A DNA stretch of 64,000 bases from CAZGUX01 sp046160045 (GCA_046160045.1 JBJXGR010000014.1:10677-74676); one strand, 5' to 3'; positions 43,201-53,100 are shown, counted from the first letter of the stretch. Program-made: numbers and translations. The notes: generated by a model from the letters alone, not told the origin.

Positions 43201-44821
43201 CCATCTTTGGGGTGTGAGCGCGCACACCGATGAGCCGCTCGACGACCTGCAAACGCGGGGCTTTTACAGCCTGCTGTTTCTGGCGCAATCGCTCGACTCG
43301 ACCGGGGATGGATCTCCGGTCGAACTCGGAGTGATCGCGGACTCGATCCAGGAAGTCTTGGACGGAGACTCGATCTGTCCCGGCAAGGCCGCCGTTCTCG
43401 GGATCACCAGAGTGATTCCTCAGGAGTACCCTCGGATCACCTGCCGGACGATTGACCCGGGGAGCCTGCAGGGCTCCGCGTTGGACAGGGACCGGACGAT
43501 CGATCTCCTGCTGGCCGAGTTCACCTGTGAACGGTTCGCCTCCGCCGTGGCTTACCGCGGGAATCGGAGATGGATTCAAACCTTCGAGCCGATGTCTCTC
43601 GATGCTCCTCCCCAGGCGCCCTCGCTGCTCCGAACCAACGGCGTGTACCTGATTACCGGCGGCCTCGGCAACATCGGCCTGACATTGGCTGAGTACCTGG
43701 CCCGCACGGTGCAGGCCAAACTGGTCCTGGTTGGCCGCTCGGCGTTCCCCGAACCCGCCGAGTGGGACCACTGGATCGCCACCCATGGCGCCGGCGACGC
43801 GGTCAGCCGAAGAATCCAACGCTTGCGGGCCCTTGAGGAACTGGGCGCGGAGGTGATGACGGCCAGCGCTGAGGTGTCCGATGTCGACCGGCTCAAGGAA
43901 GTGGTGAAACAGGCCCGGACTCGCTTCGGCGTAATCAATGGCGTCGTCCACGGAGCCGGGTACACCACCGGTCACGATTCTTTCTGTGCGATCGAAGAGG
44001 CCGGTCGGGAAACGAGCGAACGGCATTTTCAACCGAAAATACATGGATTGCTGGCGCTCGAAAACGCTCTCGATGGCCCGAAGCCCGACTTCTACCTGTT
44101 GCTCTCGTCCCTGTCCGCTGTTCTGGGTGGGTTGGGGTTTGCAGCCTATGCGTCCGCCAACGCGTTCATGGACGCCCTGTCGCTGAAACGCAACCAGGAA
44201 GGCGGCGCCCCATGGATCAGTGTGAACTGGGACGGGTGGGACTTCTCCGAAGGCGCGACCTCTTCCGACTACGTGCTTCCGCGTGAGGGCATGGAGGCGT
44301 TTCATCGCATCTTCCACTCGAGTCCCCGGCAGCCGGTTGTGGTCTCCACGCAGGACCTCGAGTCCCGCTTCGAGAAATGGATCAATCTGACTTCGGTTCG
44401 CGAGACTCCGCAGACCTCCGGCGAACCCGCACCCGAATCACGGCACGCGCGGCCGAGCCTCGGCACCGCCTATGTCGCGCCCCGCAACCAGACCGAAGAA
44501 ACCGTTGCCGGAATGTGGCAGCAGTTCCTGGGTCTCGACAAGGTGGGTATCCACGACAACTTCTTTGAGTTGGGAGGCCATTCGTTGTTGGCGATCCAAC
44601 TGGTTTTCCGCTTGCGCAGCACGTTCCAGATTGAAGTATCCGTGCATCGGCTGTTTGAGTGTCCGACGATCGCCGAGTTGGCCGAAGCCGTCGACAAGCA
44701 GCGCAAGTCGGATGAACTCGATGACAAGGGCATGGCGGAGCTGTTGGAACTGGTCGAGGGTCTTTCGGACACCGAAGTCCGCGAAATGCTCGCGCGCCAG
44801 GAGGGCATCCAGGAGGAGTAG
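40205..44821 (+). CDS. Type I PKS module: KS-AT-KR-ACP
   Basis: This is a 1538-residue protein. KS (residues about 5-430): VQTACSTSLVAVA (active Cys), YIEAHGTATPLGDP and KSNLGHLDPAAG (two His). AT (about 530-830): FPGQGTQYVNMA, GHSIGEYVAACL (Ser) and HAFHSSMMDP, the HAFH motif of malonyl-CoA specificity. KR (structural part from about 900; Rossmann LITGGLGNIGLTLAEYLA near 1148; SSLSAVLGGLGFAAYASANAF with Ser and Tyr): it lacks the LDD mark of B-type and the Trp of A-type, so alcohol stereochemistry is not predicted. ACP: DNFFELGGHSLLAIQL. The acidic C-terminus LSDTEVREMLARQEG matches a docking motif. It adds a malonyl unit and reduces it to beta-hydroxy. Confidence 0.94.
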   Translation: MNQSDAYEGIAIIGMTGRFPRARNIEEYWHNLKEGVEGIRFFSDEELTAAGVDAALRANPDFVGAGGVLDDIELFDAGFFGFSARDAEILDPQHRLFLECAWESLENAGYSPDTYPGLIGVYAGAAMSTYLFNVYSNVDRLGFIDPFQIALGNEKDHLTTQVSYKLNLRGPSVAVQTACSTSLVAVAMACQSLLGYQCDLALAGGVAISATDKKGYLYQQGGISSPDGHCRTFDARAMGTVPGNGVGIVVLKRLTDAIEDRDSILAVIKGSAMNNDGSLKVGYTAPSVEGQAQVIAMAQAVAGVDPRTITYIEAHGTATPLGDPIEMAALNQVFQASTSETGFCAIGSVKSNLGHLDPAAGVAGLIKTVLALHHRMLPPSLHYSQPNPAIDFANSPFYVITRLTDWQTGETPRRAGVSSFGIGGTNAHLVLEEAPQLPPSGKSRPWQLLVLSARTDEALDTAAHNLAAFLKHHPGLDLADVAYTYQVGRKAFARRRALVCRTLDPNDAIGVLESADPKRLLISTTEPKDRPVIFLFPGQGTQYVNMARELYQVEASFREQVDFCSEVLKGLLGFDLREVLYPAEAHGERAARLLDQTVYSQPVLFVIEYAMARLWMEWGVEPQALIGHSIGEYVAACLSGVFSLEDALALVAARGRLMQAMPPGAMLAVPLPEAEAAEIVGGLLSIAAVNSPSSSVVSGPSEEIDRLEAQLRESGLDCRRLRTSHAFHSSMMDPILATFSAECASVELNPPRIPFVSNVSGTWIAADQATDPGYWTMHLRHTVRFADGLKEIVKDPDWILLEVGPGQTLAGLAAQHPDRSREQVALPSIRPPRSREEDLPFLLRTLGRLWVLGVPLDWTGFHAHEKRSRIPLPTYPFERERYWLDMLQPPAPASKVPVAGKREIGQWFYTASWKRALPAKAAVDVSASRWLVFCDSRGMGARMIERLKDMGCDATAVTRGSRFSKSSEHSFTIDAGNRSDYDALLKDLRSAGRTPDFVIHLWGVSAHTDEPLDDLQTRGFYSLLFLAQSLDSTGDGSPVELGVIADSIQEVLDGDSICPGKAAVLGITRVIPQEYPRITCRTIDPGSLQGSALDRDRTIDLLLAEFTCERFASAVAYRGNRRWIQTFEPMSLDAPPQAPSLLRTNGVYLITGGLGNIGLTLAEYLARTVQAKLVLVGRSAFPEPAEWDHWIATHGAGDAVSRRIQRLRALEELGAEVMTASAEVSDVDRLKEVVKQARTRFGVINGVVHGAGYTTGHDSFCAIEEAGRETSERHFQPKIHGLLALENALDGPKPDFYLLLSSLSAVLGGLGFAAYASANAFMDALSLKRNQEGGAPWISVNWDGWDFSEGATSSDYVLPREGMEAFHRIFHSSPRQPVVVSTQDLESRFEKWINLTSVRETPQTSGEPAPESRHARPSLGTAYVAPRNQTEETVAGMWQQFLGLDKVGIHDNFFELGGHSLLAIQLVFRLRSTFQIEVSVHRLFECPTIAELAEAVDKQRKSDELDDKGMAELLELVEGLSDTEVREMLARQEGIQEE

Positions 44822-44825
44822 CGCC

Positions 44826-45773
44826 ATGCAACGGAACGCGATACGGCTGGAGGGACTCACACCGGAAAAACGCAAGCTGTTCGAGCAACTCCTTCGCTCG
44901 AGGTCTGCCGGGAAACCGGACGAGGCTGCAATCCCGATCCCTCCCGCCGAGCCGTTGCCCGACGAGGCCCCTCTTGACGACCCTCGCTCCCTCGACACAA
45001 CGTCACCGGCCGAGGTCAAGCAGATGCACCGGCGTTTCTACAACTCGGTGAACCGGCAGCTCGCGGCCTCCGGTCTCGGAGATTTTTCGTTCTTTCTGAA
45101 TTACGGCTACGTCGCTAACGGAAGCGCCGAGCACGCGGCGATCCCCTTGCCGGCGCACGTTCTGAACCGCAACTCCATCAAGCTGGTGCTCGAAACGATC
45201 GGCTACTGCCCCATCACCGGGTGCGACGTGCTGGATGTCGGTTGTGGCAGGGGCGGAACCATTTATGTCATGAACCGGTTTTTCCAGCCCCGCACCAGCA
45301 CGGGGATCGACCTGTCGCCGGAGGGGGTCATCTTCTGCTGCCGGACACACCGTTATGCGGGGACAGCGTTCGCGCAAGGAGACGCCGAGCAGTTGCCGTT
45401 TCGATCGGGCTCGTTCGATGTGGTCTCGAACGTGGAATCCTCACACAGCTATCCCGGCATCGAGGTGTTCTACGCCGAGGTCCACCGGGTGCTGCGCCCG
45501 GGAGGTACGTTCCTCTATACCGATTCGATGCCGTCAGCCCTCAGGGAGAGTCGTATCGACCTGCTGCGGCGGATTGGCTTTGACGTTCTTCGCGAGACAG
45601 ACATTACCGCGAACGTGCTTCTGTCCTGCGACGAGATCGCCGGGCGGCGGCGCGATTCCTTCAGTGGCGGCGGTGAAGTCTTGAACGACTTCCTGGCCGT
45701 TCCTGGATCCACCATGTACGAGGCCTTCAGGTCCGGCGTGTTGACGTACGGCATATGGAAACTCCGGAAATGA
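44826..45773 (+). CDS. Free-standing SAM methyltransferase with docking-like N-terminus
   Basis: This is a 315-residue protein, ATG 44826, 4 nt after the PKS stop. It is a class I methyltransferase: CDVLDVGCGRGGTIYVMN (motif I), GIDLSPEGV, FDVVSNVESSHSYPG and EVHRVLRPGGTFLYTDS. Residues 8-24 (LEGLTPEKRKLFEQLLR) match the N-terminal helix of the NRPS subunits in this cluster, so it probably docks onto the assembly line, plausibly the PKS C-terminus. It may O-methylate the beta-hydroxyl made by the KR, or C-methylate the polyketide unit. The target is inference. Overlaps the next NRPS gene by ATGA. Confidence 0.85.
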   Translation: MQRNAIRLEGLTPEKRKLFEQLLRSRSAGKPDEAAIPIPPAEPLPDEAPLDDPRSLDTTSPAEVKQMHRRFYNSVNRQLAASGLGDFSFFLNYGYVANGSAEHAAIPLPAHVLNRNSIKLVLETIGYCPITGCDVLDVGCGRGGTIYVMNRFFQPRTSTGIDLSPEGVIFCCRTHRYAGTAFAQGDAEQLPFRSGSFDVVSNVESSHSYPGIEVFYAEVHRVLRPGGTFLYTDSMPSALRESRIDLLRRIGFDVLRETDITANVLLSCDEIAGRRRDSFSGGGEVLNDFLAVPGSTMYEAFRSGVLTYGIWKLRK

Positions 45774-48700
45774 GCACGACCAAAATGACCGCCGACCTGT
45801 CGTCGCGCGACAAGCGTGCCCTGCTCGAAGCGCTGGTGCGCAAGAAGGGGAGCCAGAAGGCGGAGGAGCCGAAAACAGCGCCATTGTCGTTTGCGCAACA
45901 GCGGCTCTGGTTTCTCGACCAGATGTCGCCGGGCAACACGTCCTACAACATGGCGACGACGTATCGGTTTCCGTTTCCAGTCGACCCCGAACTCCTCGAG
46001 CGAAGCCTCAACGAGGTAATTCGCAGGCACGAGGCGCTGCGTACGTCATTCCGGTCGGAAGAAGGGCGTCCGGTGCAGGTGATCGCACCGTCCCTGCGCC
46101 TGCCGCTGCCCCGGGTGTCCTTGCAGCATCTCCCGGAGGGGCAGCGTGAGGCCGAGGCACAGCGTCTGATCAATGAAGAGTCGGGTTTTGCCTTCGACCT
46201 GTCTACGGGGCCGGTCGTGCGCGCCAGGCTCTTCGAACTCGCGCCGGACGACGCGGTATTGCTGATCACGCTGCACCACATCATCGGCGACGGATGGTCG
46301 TTGAACATTCTCATTCGTGAATTGAAGGCGCTGTACACCGCGTTCCGGACGGGTCAGACCTCGCCCCTTCCGGAACTGCCCATCCAATATGCCGACTACG
46401 CCGTCTGGCAGCGGCAATGGCTGCAGGGGGAGTTGCGGCGCGTCCAGCTCGACTATTGGAAACGGCAGTTGGCCGGTTTGCCGGTGCTTCAACTCCCCCT
46501 CGACCACCCCCGCCCGGCGATCCAGAGCACTCGCGGCGCGTATCACCCGGTGACCGTTCCCAGCGGACTGACCAGCGCTCTCAAGGCGCTGAGTCAGGCC
46601 GAAGGCGTCACGCTGTTCATGACCCTGCTGGCGGGCTTTCTCACGGTACTTCATCGCCATACCGGCCAGGACGACCTGGCGCTCGGCATGCCCATCGCCG
46701 GACGAAACCGTTCCGAGACCGAAGACCTGATCGGCTTTTTCGTCAACAGCCTCGTGCTGCGAACCTGCGTCGGCGGCGACCCTACTTTCCGTGAGTTGCT
46801 CGGGCGGGTTCGCGAAGTCGCGGTGGAGGCCTACGCGCACCAGGACCTGCCCTTCGAGATGCTCGTGGTGGAGTTGCAGCCCGAGCGCGACCTGAGCCGG
46901 AATCCGCTCTTCCAGGTGATGTTCCAACTCTTCAGCTCGCCCGGCTCCGATCAGCCCACCCTGGAAACCTCGGATGGCCGGCCGCATTTGTTCTCGCAAC
47001 ACGTGACCGCGAACCTCGACCTCTCGCTGGATTTGGTCGAGACACGGCAGGGAATCAGTGGAAACCTGGTCTACTGCACCGACCTGTTCGACGCCGCTAC
47101 CATCGTCCGCCTGATCGAACACTTCATCCGGGTCCTTGAAGCGGTCGTCGACAATCCGGGTCTGCGCCTGTCCGCGCTGCCGCCGCTGACCGAACGTGAA
47201 CACCGCCTGCTGATCACCGAGTGGAACCAGACCTCGGCGTCGTACCCGCTGGACCGCCCGGTGCAGGATCTGTTTGAAGCCCAGGCCGAGCGGACTCCGG
47301 ACGCTGTCGCGGTGGAGTTTTCCGGTTCCCGGCTGACCTACCGCGAACTGAATCGCCGGGCGAATCAACTCGCTCACAGGCTTCGGTCGATGGCCGTGGG
47401 GCCGGATGTGATCGTGGGTATTTCGATGGATCGGTCCCTCGAGATGATCACGGCCGTGCTGGGTATTTTGAAAGCTGGCGGCGCGTATCTGCCGCTCGAT
47501 CCCGCGTACCCGCGGGAGCGTCTGGCCTTCATGCTTCAGGACACGCAGGCGCCGCTGGTCGTTACCCTGGAGCGGCATCGCGAGGCTTTGCCGGCCGGCG
47601 AGACGGTCCGGCTGCTCTTGATGGATGCCGATCGGGAACGGATCGCGGAGCAAAGCGATGCCAATCCCTCCGCAACGGTTACCGGCGGGAATCTCGCCTA
47701 TGTGATTTACACGTCCGGCTCCACCGGGCGGCCCAAAGGAGTTCTCACGCCCCACCGGGCGCTGGTTAACCACATGTGTTGGATGCAGTCGGAATTCCCG
47801 CTCACCGCGGACGATTGCGTCATGCAAAAGTACTCGCTTAGCTTCGATGTCTCCGCCTCGGAGATTCTCGCCCCGCTCGTTGCCGGAGCGCGACTGGTCG
47901 TTACGGAGCCCGGAGGCCATCTTGACCCCGCCTATCTGGTCAACGTCATCGCCACCAGCAAGGTGACCGTGTTGGATGCCGTGCCGTCGATGCTCGACGA
48001 GTTACTCAACCAGCCGGGGTTCTCCTCTTGCGAGCACGTTCGGCTGGTGTTCTGTGGGGGTGAGCCGATGCCGGTCGATCTGGAACGGCGATTCTTCGCG
48101 CGAATGAGCGCGCGCCTCGTGAACGCCTACGGCCCCACCGAGACGACCATCACCTCCACATTCTTCGATTGCCATAGGTCCGGGGAGTCGAATGCGGTTC
48201 CGATCGGCCGCCCGATCTCCAACACAAAGGTCTTCGTGGTCGATCGGCACGGTCAATTGTCGCCGCCCGGCTTGCGCGGCGAACTCTGCATTGGTGGAGC
48301 CGGCCTGGCGCGCGGCTATCTCAACCGGCCTGAACTGGACACGGAACGCTTCATCCTCCAATCGTTCGGCGGCGCGGACGAGCGCCTTTACAGGACCGGC
48401 GACATCGTCCGCTACCGTGCGGACGGCAATCTTGAATTCCTGGATCGCGCCGACAATCAAGTGAAGCTGCGTGGGTTTCGCGTTGAACTGGGAGAGGTGG
48501 AGAACCGGTTGAAACAGCACCCGGCCGTCGCCAACACCGTCGTGGTCGCCATCGGCGGGGAACCTGCCGCGGTAGCCCCGGATCTGACAGAGAAGATCCT
48601 TGGCCTTGGAGCCGAAGCCGGCGGTAGGCTGCTCGACGAGATCGAAGCCCTTTCCGAAGGAGAGGCGGAATTGCTGTTCGCCTATGAGAGCGACAGACAG

Positions 48701-49528
48701 AAACGAGAAGGCTTCATGCTCCGTAAATCACCTCACTATGAACTGCTGCTTCGAATTCAGGACAAGGATTTCATCCGGCCGCCTCATGAACGGCAGAGAA
48801 GCTGGATTCTGGAACGGGCGCTCGACGAATTCACCGACGATTTGAAGCAGATCGACTCCACTGCGCGGCGCTTTGTGGCCGGCTCGGAGAGGAGCCGCAT
48901 GGACGGCGATTGGGCGCATAGCGAAGCCCGTTACGATGGCTCGCAACTGATCGTCCAGGGCCAACAGGTGATGCAGGATTGGGAGCGCCCGCTGATGAAG
49001 GCCATGGCGGAGATTGTCACCCAGGCTCATGGCGACGTTCTCGAGGTGGGATTCGGTATGGGCATCTCGGCCTCCTACATTCAAGAAATGGGCGTGAAGT
49101 CGCACACCATCGTCGAATGCAATGACGGGGTGATGGAGGCATTCGAGAAGTGGCGCGGCCAATACCCGGACCGCGACATTCGGCTCGTCAAAGGGAAGTG
49201 GCAGGATATCGTGGATCAGCTTCCCCTGTTCGACGGCATCTTTTTTGATACCTATCCTTTGAGCGAGGAGGAGTTCCTCGAAAGTGTGATCGGCAGCATC
49301 ACGTTCGCGGAGAGCTTCGTACCGGTAGCCGCCGGCCTGTTGCGTCCGGGAGGGATCTTCACCTACTACAGCAACGAGGTCGATTCGTTCAGCCGCCGGC
49401 ATCAGCGACTGGTGCTCGAACATTTCGGCTCATTGACTCTCAGCGTCGTCAAGTCTCTTGCTCCACCCAAAGACTGCAATTACTGGTGGGCTGATTCCAT
49501 GGTCACGGTGCGCGCGGTGAAGGCATGA
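45770..49528 (+). CDS. NRPS: C-A(core) with C-terminal GAMT-like methyltransferase
   Basis: This is a 1252-residue protein. ATG 45770 overlaps the previous stop (ATGA); an ATG at 45755 is an alternative. It has an N-terminal docking-like helix (LSSRDKRALLEALVRKK), a C domain (ITLHHIIGDGWSLN) and an A core (about 475-935) with YVIYTSGSTGRPKG, FDVSASEIL, NAYGPTETT, YRTGDIVRY and NQVKLRGFRVELGE. By-eye code D-V-S-A-V-C-A-I-T. The A domain stops after motif A8. After an unassigned helical linker (about 935-1065) comes a domain with VMQDWERPLM, VLEVGFGMGISASYIQE, IVECNDGV, FDGIFFDTYPLSEEE and LAPPKDCNYW. This is the signature of guanidinoacetate N-methyltransferase, not of the usual NRPS nMT. Motifs A9-A10 and the PCP are on the next ORF. 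Confidence 0.9.
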   Translation: MSTTKMTADLSSRDKRALLEALVRKKGSQKAEEPKTAPLSFAQQRLWFLDQMSPGNTSYNMATTYRFPFPVDPELLERSLNEVIRRHEALRTSFRSEEGRPVQVIAPSLRLPLPRVSLQHLPEGQREAEAQRLINEESGFAFDLSTGPVVRARLFELAPDDAVLLITLHHIIGDGWSLNILIRELKALYTAFRTGQTSPLPELPIQYADYAVWQRQWLQGELRRVQLDYWKRQLAGLPVLQLPLDHPRPAIQSTRGAYHPVTVPSGLTSALKALSQAEGVTLFMTLLAGFLTVLHRHTGQDDLALGMPIAGRNRSETEDLIGFFVNSLVLRTCVGGDPTFRELLGRVREVAVEAYAHQDLPFEMLVVELQPERDLSRNPLFQVMFQLFSSPGSDQPTLETSDGRPHLFSQHVTANLDLSLDLVETRQGISGNLVYCTDLFDAATIVRLIEHFIRVLEAVVDNPGLRLSALPPLTEREHRLLITEWNQTSASYPLDRPVQDLFEAQAERTPDAVAVEFSGSRLTYRELNRRANQLAHRLRSMAVGPDVIVGISMDRSLEMITAVLGILKAGGAYLPLDPAYPRERLAFMLQDTQAPLVVTLERHREALPAGETVRLLLMDADRERIAEQSDANPSATVTGGNLAYVIYTSGSTGRPKGVLTPHRALVNHMCWMQSEFPLTADDCVMQKYSLSFDVSASEILAPLVAGARLVVTEPGGHLDPAYLVNVIATSKVTVLDAVPSMLDELLNQPGFSSCEHVRLVFCGGEPMPVDLERRFFARMSARLVNAYGPTETTITSTFFDCHRSGESNAVPIGRPISNTKVFVVDRHGQLSPPGLRGELCIGGAGLARGYLNRPELDTERFILQSFGGADERLYRTGDIVRYRADGNLEFLDRADNQVKLRGFRVELGEVENRLKQHPAVANTVVVAIGGEPAAVAPDLTEKILGLGAEAGGRLLDEIEALSEGEAELLFAYESDRQKREGFMLRKSPHYELLLRIQDKDFIRPPHERQRSWILERALDEFTDDLKQIDSTARRFVAGSERSRMDGDWAHSEARYDGSQLIVQGQQVMQDWERPLMKAMAEIVTQAHGDVLEVGFGMGISASYIQEMGVKSHTIVECNDGVMEAFEKWRGQYPDRDIRLVKGKWQDIVDQLPLFDGIFFDTYPLSEEEFLESVIGSITFAESFVPVAAGLLRPGGIFTYYSNEVDSFSRRHQRLVLEHFGSLTLSVVKSLAPPKDCNYWWADSMVTVRAVKA

Positions 49529-50163
49529 GCGACATCACCGGACGCGTCGAACGACTGACCCCGAAGCGCCGGGCGCTTCTGGAACTGCGGTGCCCGGCGA
49601 TGGCGGGCGGCAGCACGCCGGCCGTCGACGACCGGCGCCTGGTGGCCTACGTCGCTATCAAAAAGGAGACGGCTCCTTCCGTCGGCGAGCTTCGGCGGTT
49701 CATGCAGCAGGAATTGCCCGAGTACATGGTGCCTTCCGCTTTCGTCATCCTCGATGCCCTGCCGCTGACCGCGAACGGGAAAATCGACCGTCACGCCCTT
49801 CCTTCGCCGGACCGTTCACGACCGGCGCTTCCGGAGAGCTACATCGCTCCGCGCAATGAACTCGAGCGGACGGTCGGCGCCGTCTGGCAGGAAGTGCTGG
49901 GCATCGAAAAAGTGGGGCTGCAGGACAACTTCTTCGATCTTGGCGGGCACTCGCTCTTGATGGTCCGCCTGCAAAGCCGGCTCGGAACGGTGCTGAGCAC
50001 GCATGTGCCCATCATCGATCTGTTTCGCCATCCGACGGTCGGCGCGCTGGCCCGGCATCTGAGCGCCAAGCCCGGTGTACGGGCGGCGTCGTTCCAGCCG
50101 GTCCAGCAACGCGCCGAGAAACAGCGCGAGCTGCTGTCACGGCGGGCGCAACAACGAACTTGA
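49525..50163 (+). CDS. Split-off A-domain C-terminus plus PCP
   Basis: This is a 212-residue protein overlapping the previous gene by ATGA. Residues about 9-20 (RLTPKRRALLEL) look like the docking helix of the other subunits. Residues about 40-100 are the small C-terminal A subdomain (RRLVAYVAI, LPEYMVPSAFVILDALPL, NGKIDRHALP with the A10 Lys). Residues about 115-190 are a PCP (DNFFDLGGHSLLMVRLQ). The basic tail FQPVQQRAEKQRELLSRRA resembles the tail of NRPS module 1. It completes the adenylation domain of the preceding protein in trans. The docking-like N-terminus argues that the split is natural rather than a sequencing frameshift. Confidence 0.9.
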   Translation: MSDITGRVERLTPKRRALLELRCPAMAGGSTPAVDDRRLVAYVAIKKETAPSVGELRRFMQQELPEYMVPSAFVILDALPLTANGKIDRHALPSPDRSRPALPESYIAPRNELERTVGAVWQEVLGIEKVGLQDNFFDLGGHSLLMVRLQSRLGTVLSTHVPIIDLFRHPTVGALARHLSAKPGVRAASFQPVQQRAEKQRELLSRRAQQRT

Positions 50164-50182
50164 GAGTTTATGGGGTACGGGT

Positions 50183-53100
50183 ATGAGTGCGACAGACAGC
50201 AGACCTGAAGTCGAGTCGGTGCAGGATAGGCTGGCGGGGCTTTCTCCCGAGAAGCGCCGGTACCTGGACCAGTTGATGCGCGAGAAGAAGCAGCGATCGC
50301 GCCCGTCGGAGTCCATCGCCCGCAGAGAGGGTGCCGGTCCGTGGCCGCTTTCGTTCGCGCAGCAGCGGCTGTGGTTCATGAACGAACTGGTCCCTGGAAA
50401 CGCGTTCTATAACATCGATAACGCCATGCGCCTGCGAATGCCGCTCGACATCGGGGCGCTCGAACGCAGCTTGCACGAGATTCTGCGGCGGCACGAAAGC
50501 CTGCGCACAACCTTTCACACCGTTGATGGCCAACCCGTGCAGGTCATCGCCCCGGAAGGGCGGTTCGATCTTCCGTTCATCGACCTGAGCGGCCTGCCGC
50601 CGGCCGACCGCGAGCCGCGGGCGCGCGAAATCGCCACCGAAGAGGCGCAGCGCCCCTTCGATCTGGCTGCCGGACCTCTCCTGCGCACCAATCTCCTGCG
50701 GTTCGACGAAGACGACTATCTGTTTCTGCTGACCATGCACCACATCGTCTCCGATGGCTGGTCGATGGGTGTCTTCTTCAACGAACTCACCAAGCTCTAC
50801 ATTGCCTTCAGCGAAGGCCACGCCTTTCCCCTGGCCGAATTACCCATCCAGTACGCCGATTTCGCTGTCTGGCAGCGCAAATGGCTGCAAGGCGACCGCC
50901 TGAAGGAACAACTGGACTACTGGAGAACCCAGTTGACCGACCTCCCGGCGCTGCAACTGCCCACTGACCGTCCCCGTCCGGCCGTCCCCACCTACCGCGG
51001 AGCCTTGCACACAGTGAAGTTTCCCGACAAGGCCGCCGCCGTGCTGAAGAAGCTCGGAAAAGGCGAAGGCGTCACTTCGTTCATGACGTACCTCGCCGTG
51101 TTCCAGACCCTGGTGTACCGCTACACCGGTCAGGAAGACTTCGCCATCGGATCTCCCATTGTCGGCCGCAGCCGCCCTGAGCTGGAAGGGCTGATCGGGT
51201 TCTTCGTCAACAGCCTGGTGCTGCGCGCGAACCTATCCGGCAACCCGACATTTCGCGAGTTATTGCAGCGCGTGCACAAGATGGCCCTCGGTGCGTATGC
51301 CCATCAGGACCTGCCCTTCGAAATGGTGGTGGAAGAGCTGCAACCCGAGCGCGATGTGAACCGGAATCCGCTGTTTCAGATCATGTTCCAGCTCTATAAC
51401 ACCGAGCGCGAAACGGACTCGGCCGGTGCGCTAACGCAGTTCGAAGTGCGGCGTGGCACCGCCAATTTCGACATTGCATTCCATCTCGATGAAGGGCCGG
51501 CCCGCATCCAGGGACAGTTCGAGTACAGCACGGACCTGCTCACAGCGCAGACCATCGCTCGCATGGGCCGCCACTTCGTGAACCTCATCGAGAGCATCGC
51601 GGCGAACCCCGATCAGCGGATTTCGGAATTGCCGATGCTCGGTGAAGACGAACGCCAGCGGCTCGTGATCGAAGAGAACGAGACGTGGACCGGCTTTCCA
51701 CGCGACCGTACACTCCACCAGTTGTTCGAAGCGCACGCGGCCCGAATGTCCCAGGCGGCGGCCGTCGTGGAGTCGGCGAACCAGCTCACCTACCACGAAC
51801 TGAACGTCAAGGCGAACCAACTTGCCCACCACCTGCGGGAGTTGGGCATCGCGCCCGGAATCCTGGTCGGGCTCTCGATGGAGCGCTCGCTTGACATGAT
51901 CGTCGCCATGCTGGGCATCCTCAAGGCCGGCGGCGCCTATGTTCCCCTCGACCCGGCCTATCCGAAAGAGCGGCTCGGCTTCATGCTTGAGGACACCGCG
52001 GCTCCCGTCCTGCTGACCCAGGAAAGACTCCTCGATGGGCTCCCGCCATGCTCCGAGTCGGTCACTACCGTGTGCATCGATCGCGATTGGAGCCGCATCG
52101 CCGTACACAGTTGCGCCAATCCCGAGAGCGGGGCCACCTCCGGCGACCCTGCCTATATCGTCTACACTTCCGGATCCACGGGCAAACCGAAAGGCGTCGT
52201 CATCACGCATCGCAACATCGCGCGGCTGGTGATGAACACCAACTACCTCCAGCTCGATCCCTCCGACCGCGTAGCTCAGGCGGCCAATACTTCCTTCGAC
52301 GCTGCGACCTTCGAGATCTGGTCGCCTCTCCTCAACGGCGCTCGCCTCGTCATCATCACCCGAGACCTGACACTTTCGCCCAAGCAGTTCGCGGCCGAAT
52401 TGCAGGAGCAGGGCATCACCACGTTGTTCCTCACCACGGCCCTGTTTAACCAGCTTGCCGTCGAGGCTCCCGGTGCGTTCCGCCCCCTGCGAACCCTCTT
52501 CTTTGGAGGCTCTGCCGTCGATCCCCGCTATGTCCGGAGGGTATTAAAGGAGAACGCTCCTCAACAGTTGATCCACGCCTACGGACCCAGCGAGGCAACG
52601 ACGTACGCGACGACTTACCTGGTGCGTGAAGTCGGGCCTGAGGAGAATACCGTCCCCATCGGGCGCGCCATCGCCAACACGAGTATCTACGTGATGGACG
52701 CCCACCGGAACCTGGTCCCAATGGGAGTTCCCGGCGAGCTCTACATCGGCGGCGAGGGAGTGGCTCGCGGCTACCTGAATCGTCCTGAACTGACGGCGGA
52801 GCGTTTTATCCCCGACCCATACGATCCGAGCCCTGGCGCGCGCCTCTACCGCACCGGCGACCTGGTTCGTTCGCGTCCCGACGGCAACCTCGAGTTCCTG
52901 GGCCGTATCGACGATCAGGTAAAAATCCGCGGCTTCCGGGTAGAACCGGCTGAGGTCGAGGTCCTGCTTGGGCAGCATCCGGCCGTGCGCGAAGCGGCGG
53001 TCGTGGCGCGCGAGGACGTGCCGGGCGACACTCGGCTGGTGGCCTACGTGGTGCTCGGCCGTGGACTCCAGAAGCCCGATGCCCAGCCCGGGACCAGGTC

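Noticed and set aside
42740..44317. 525-codon open frame on the minus strand across the PKS
   Set aside because: Same reason; it overlaps the KR and AT domains.
46046..47920. 624-codon open frame on the minus strand across the C and A domains of the GAMT-like NRPS
   Set aside because: Low-complexity Arg/Gly/His-rich translation and complete overlap with a clear plus-strand gene.
49520..49535. Sequencing frameshift as the cause of the split A domain
   Set aside because: Not fully excluded, but the ATGA overlap is the same as at other gene joins here, and the second ORF begins with a docking-like helix that would be out of place inside an A domain.
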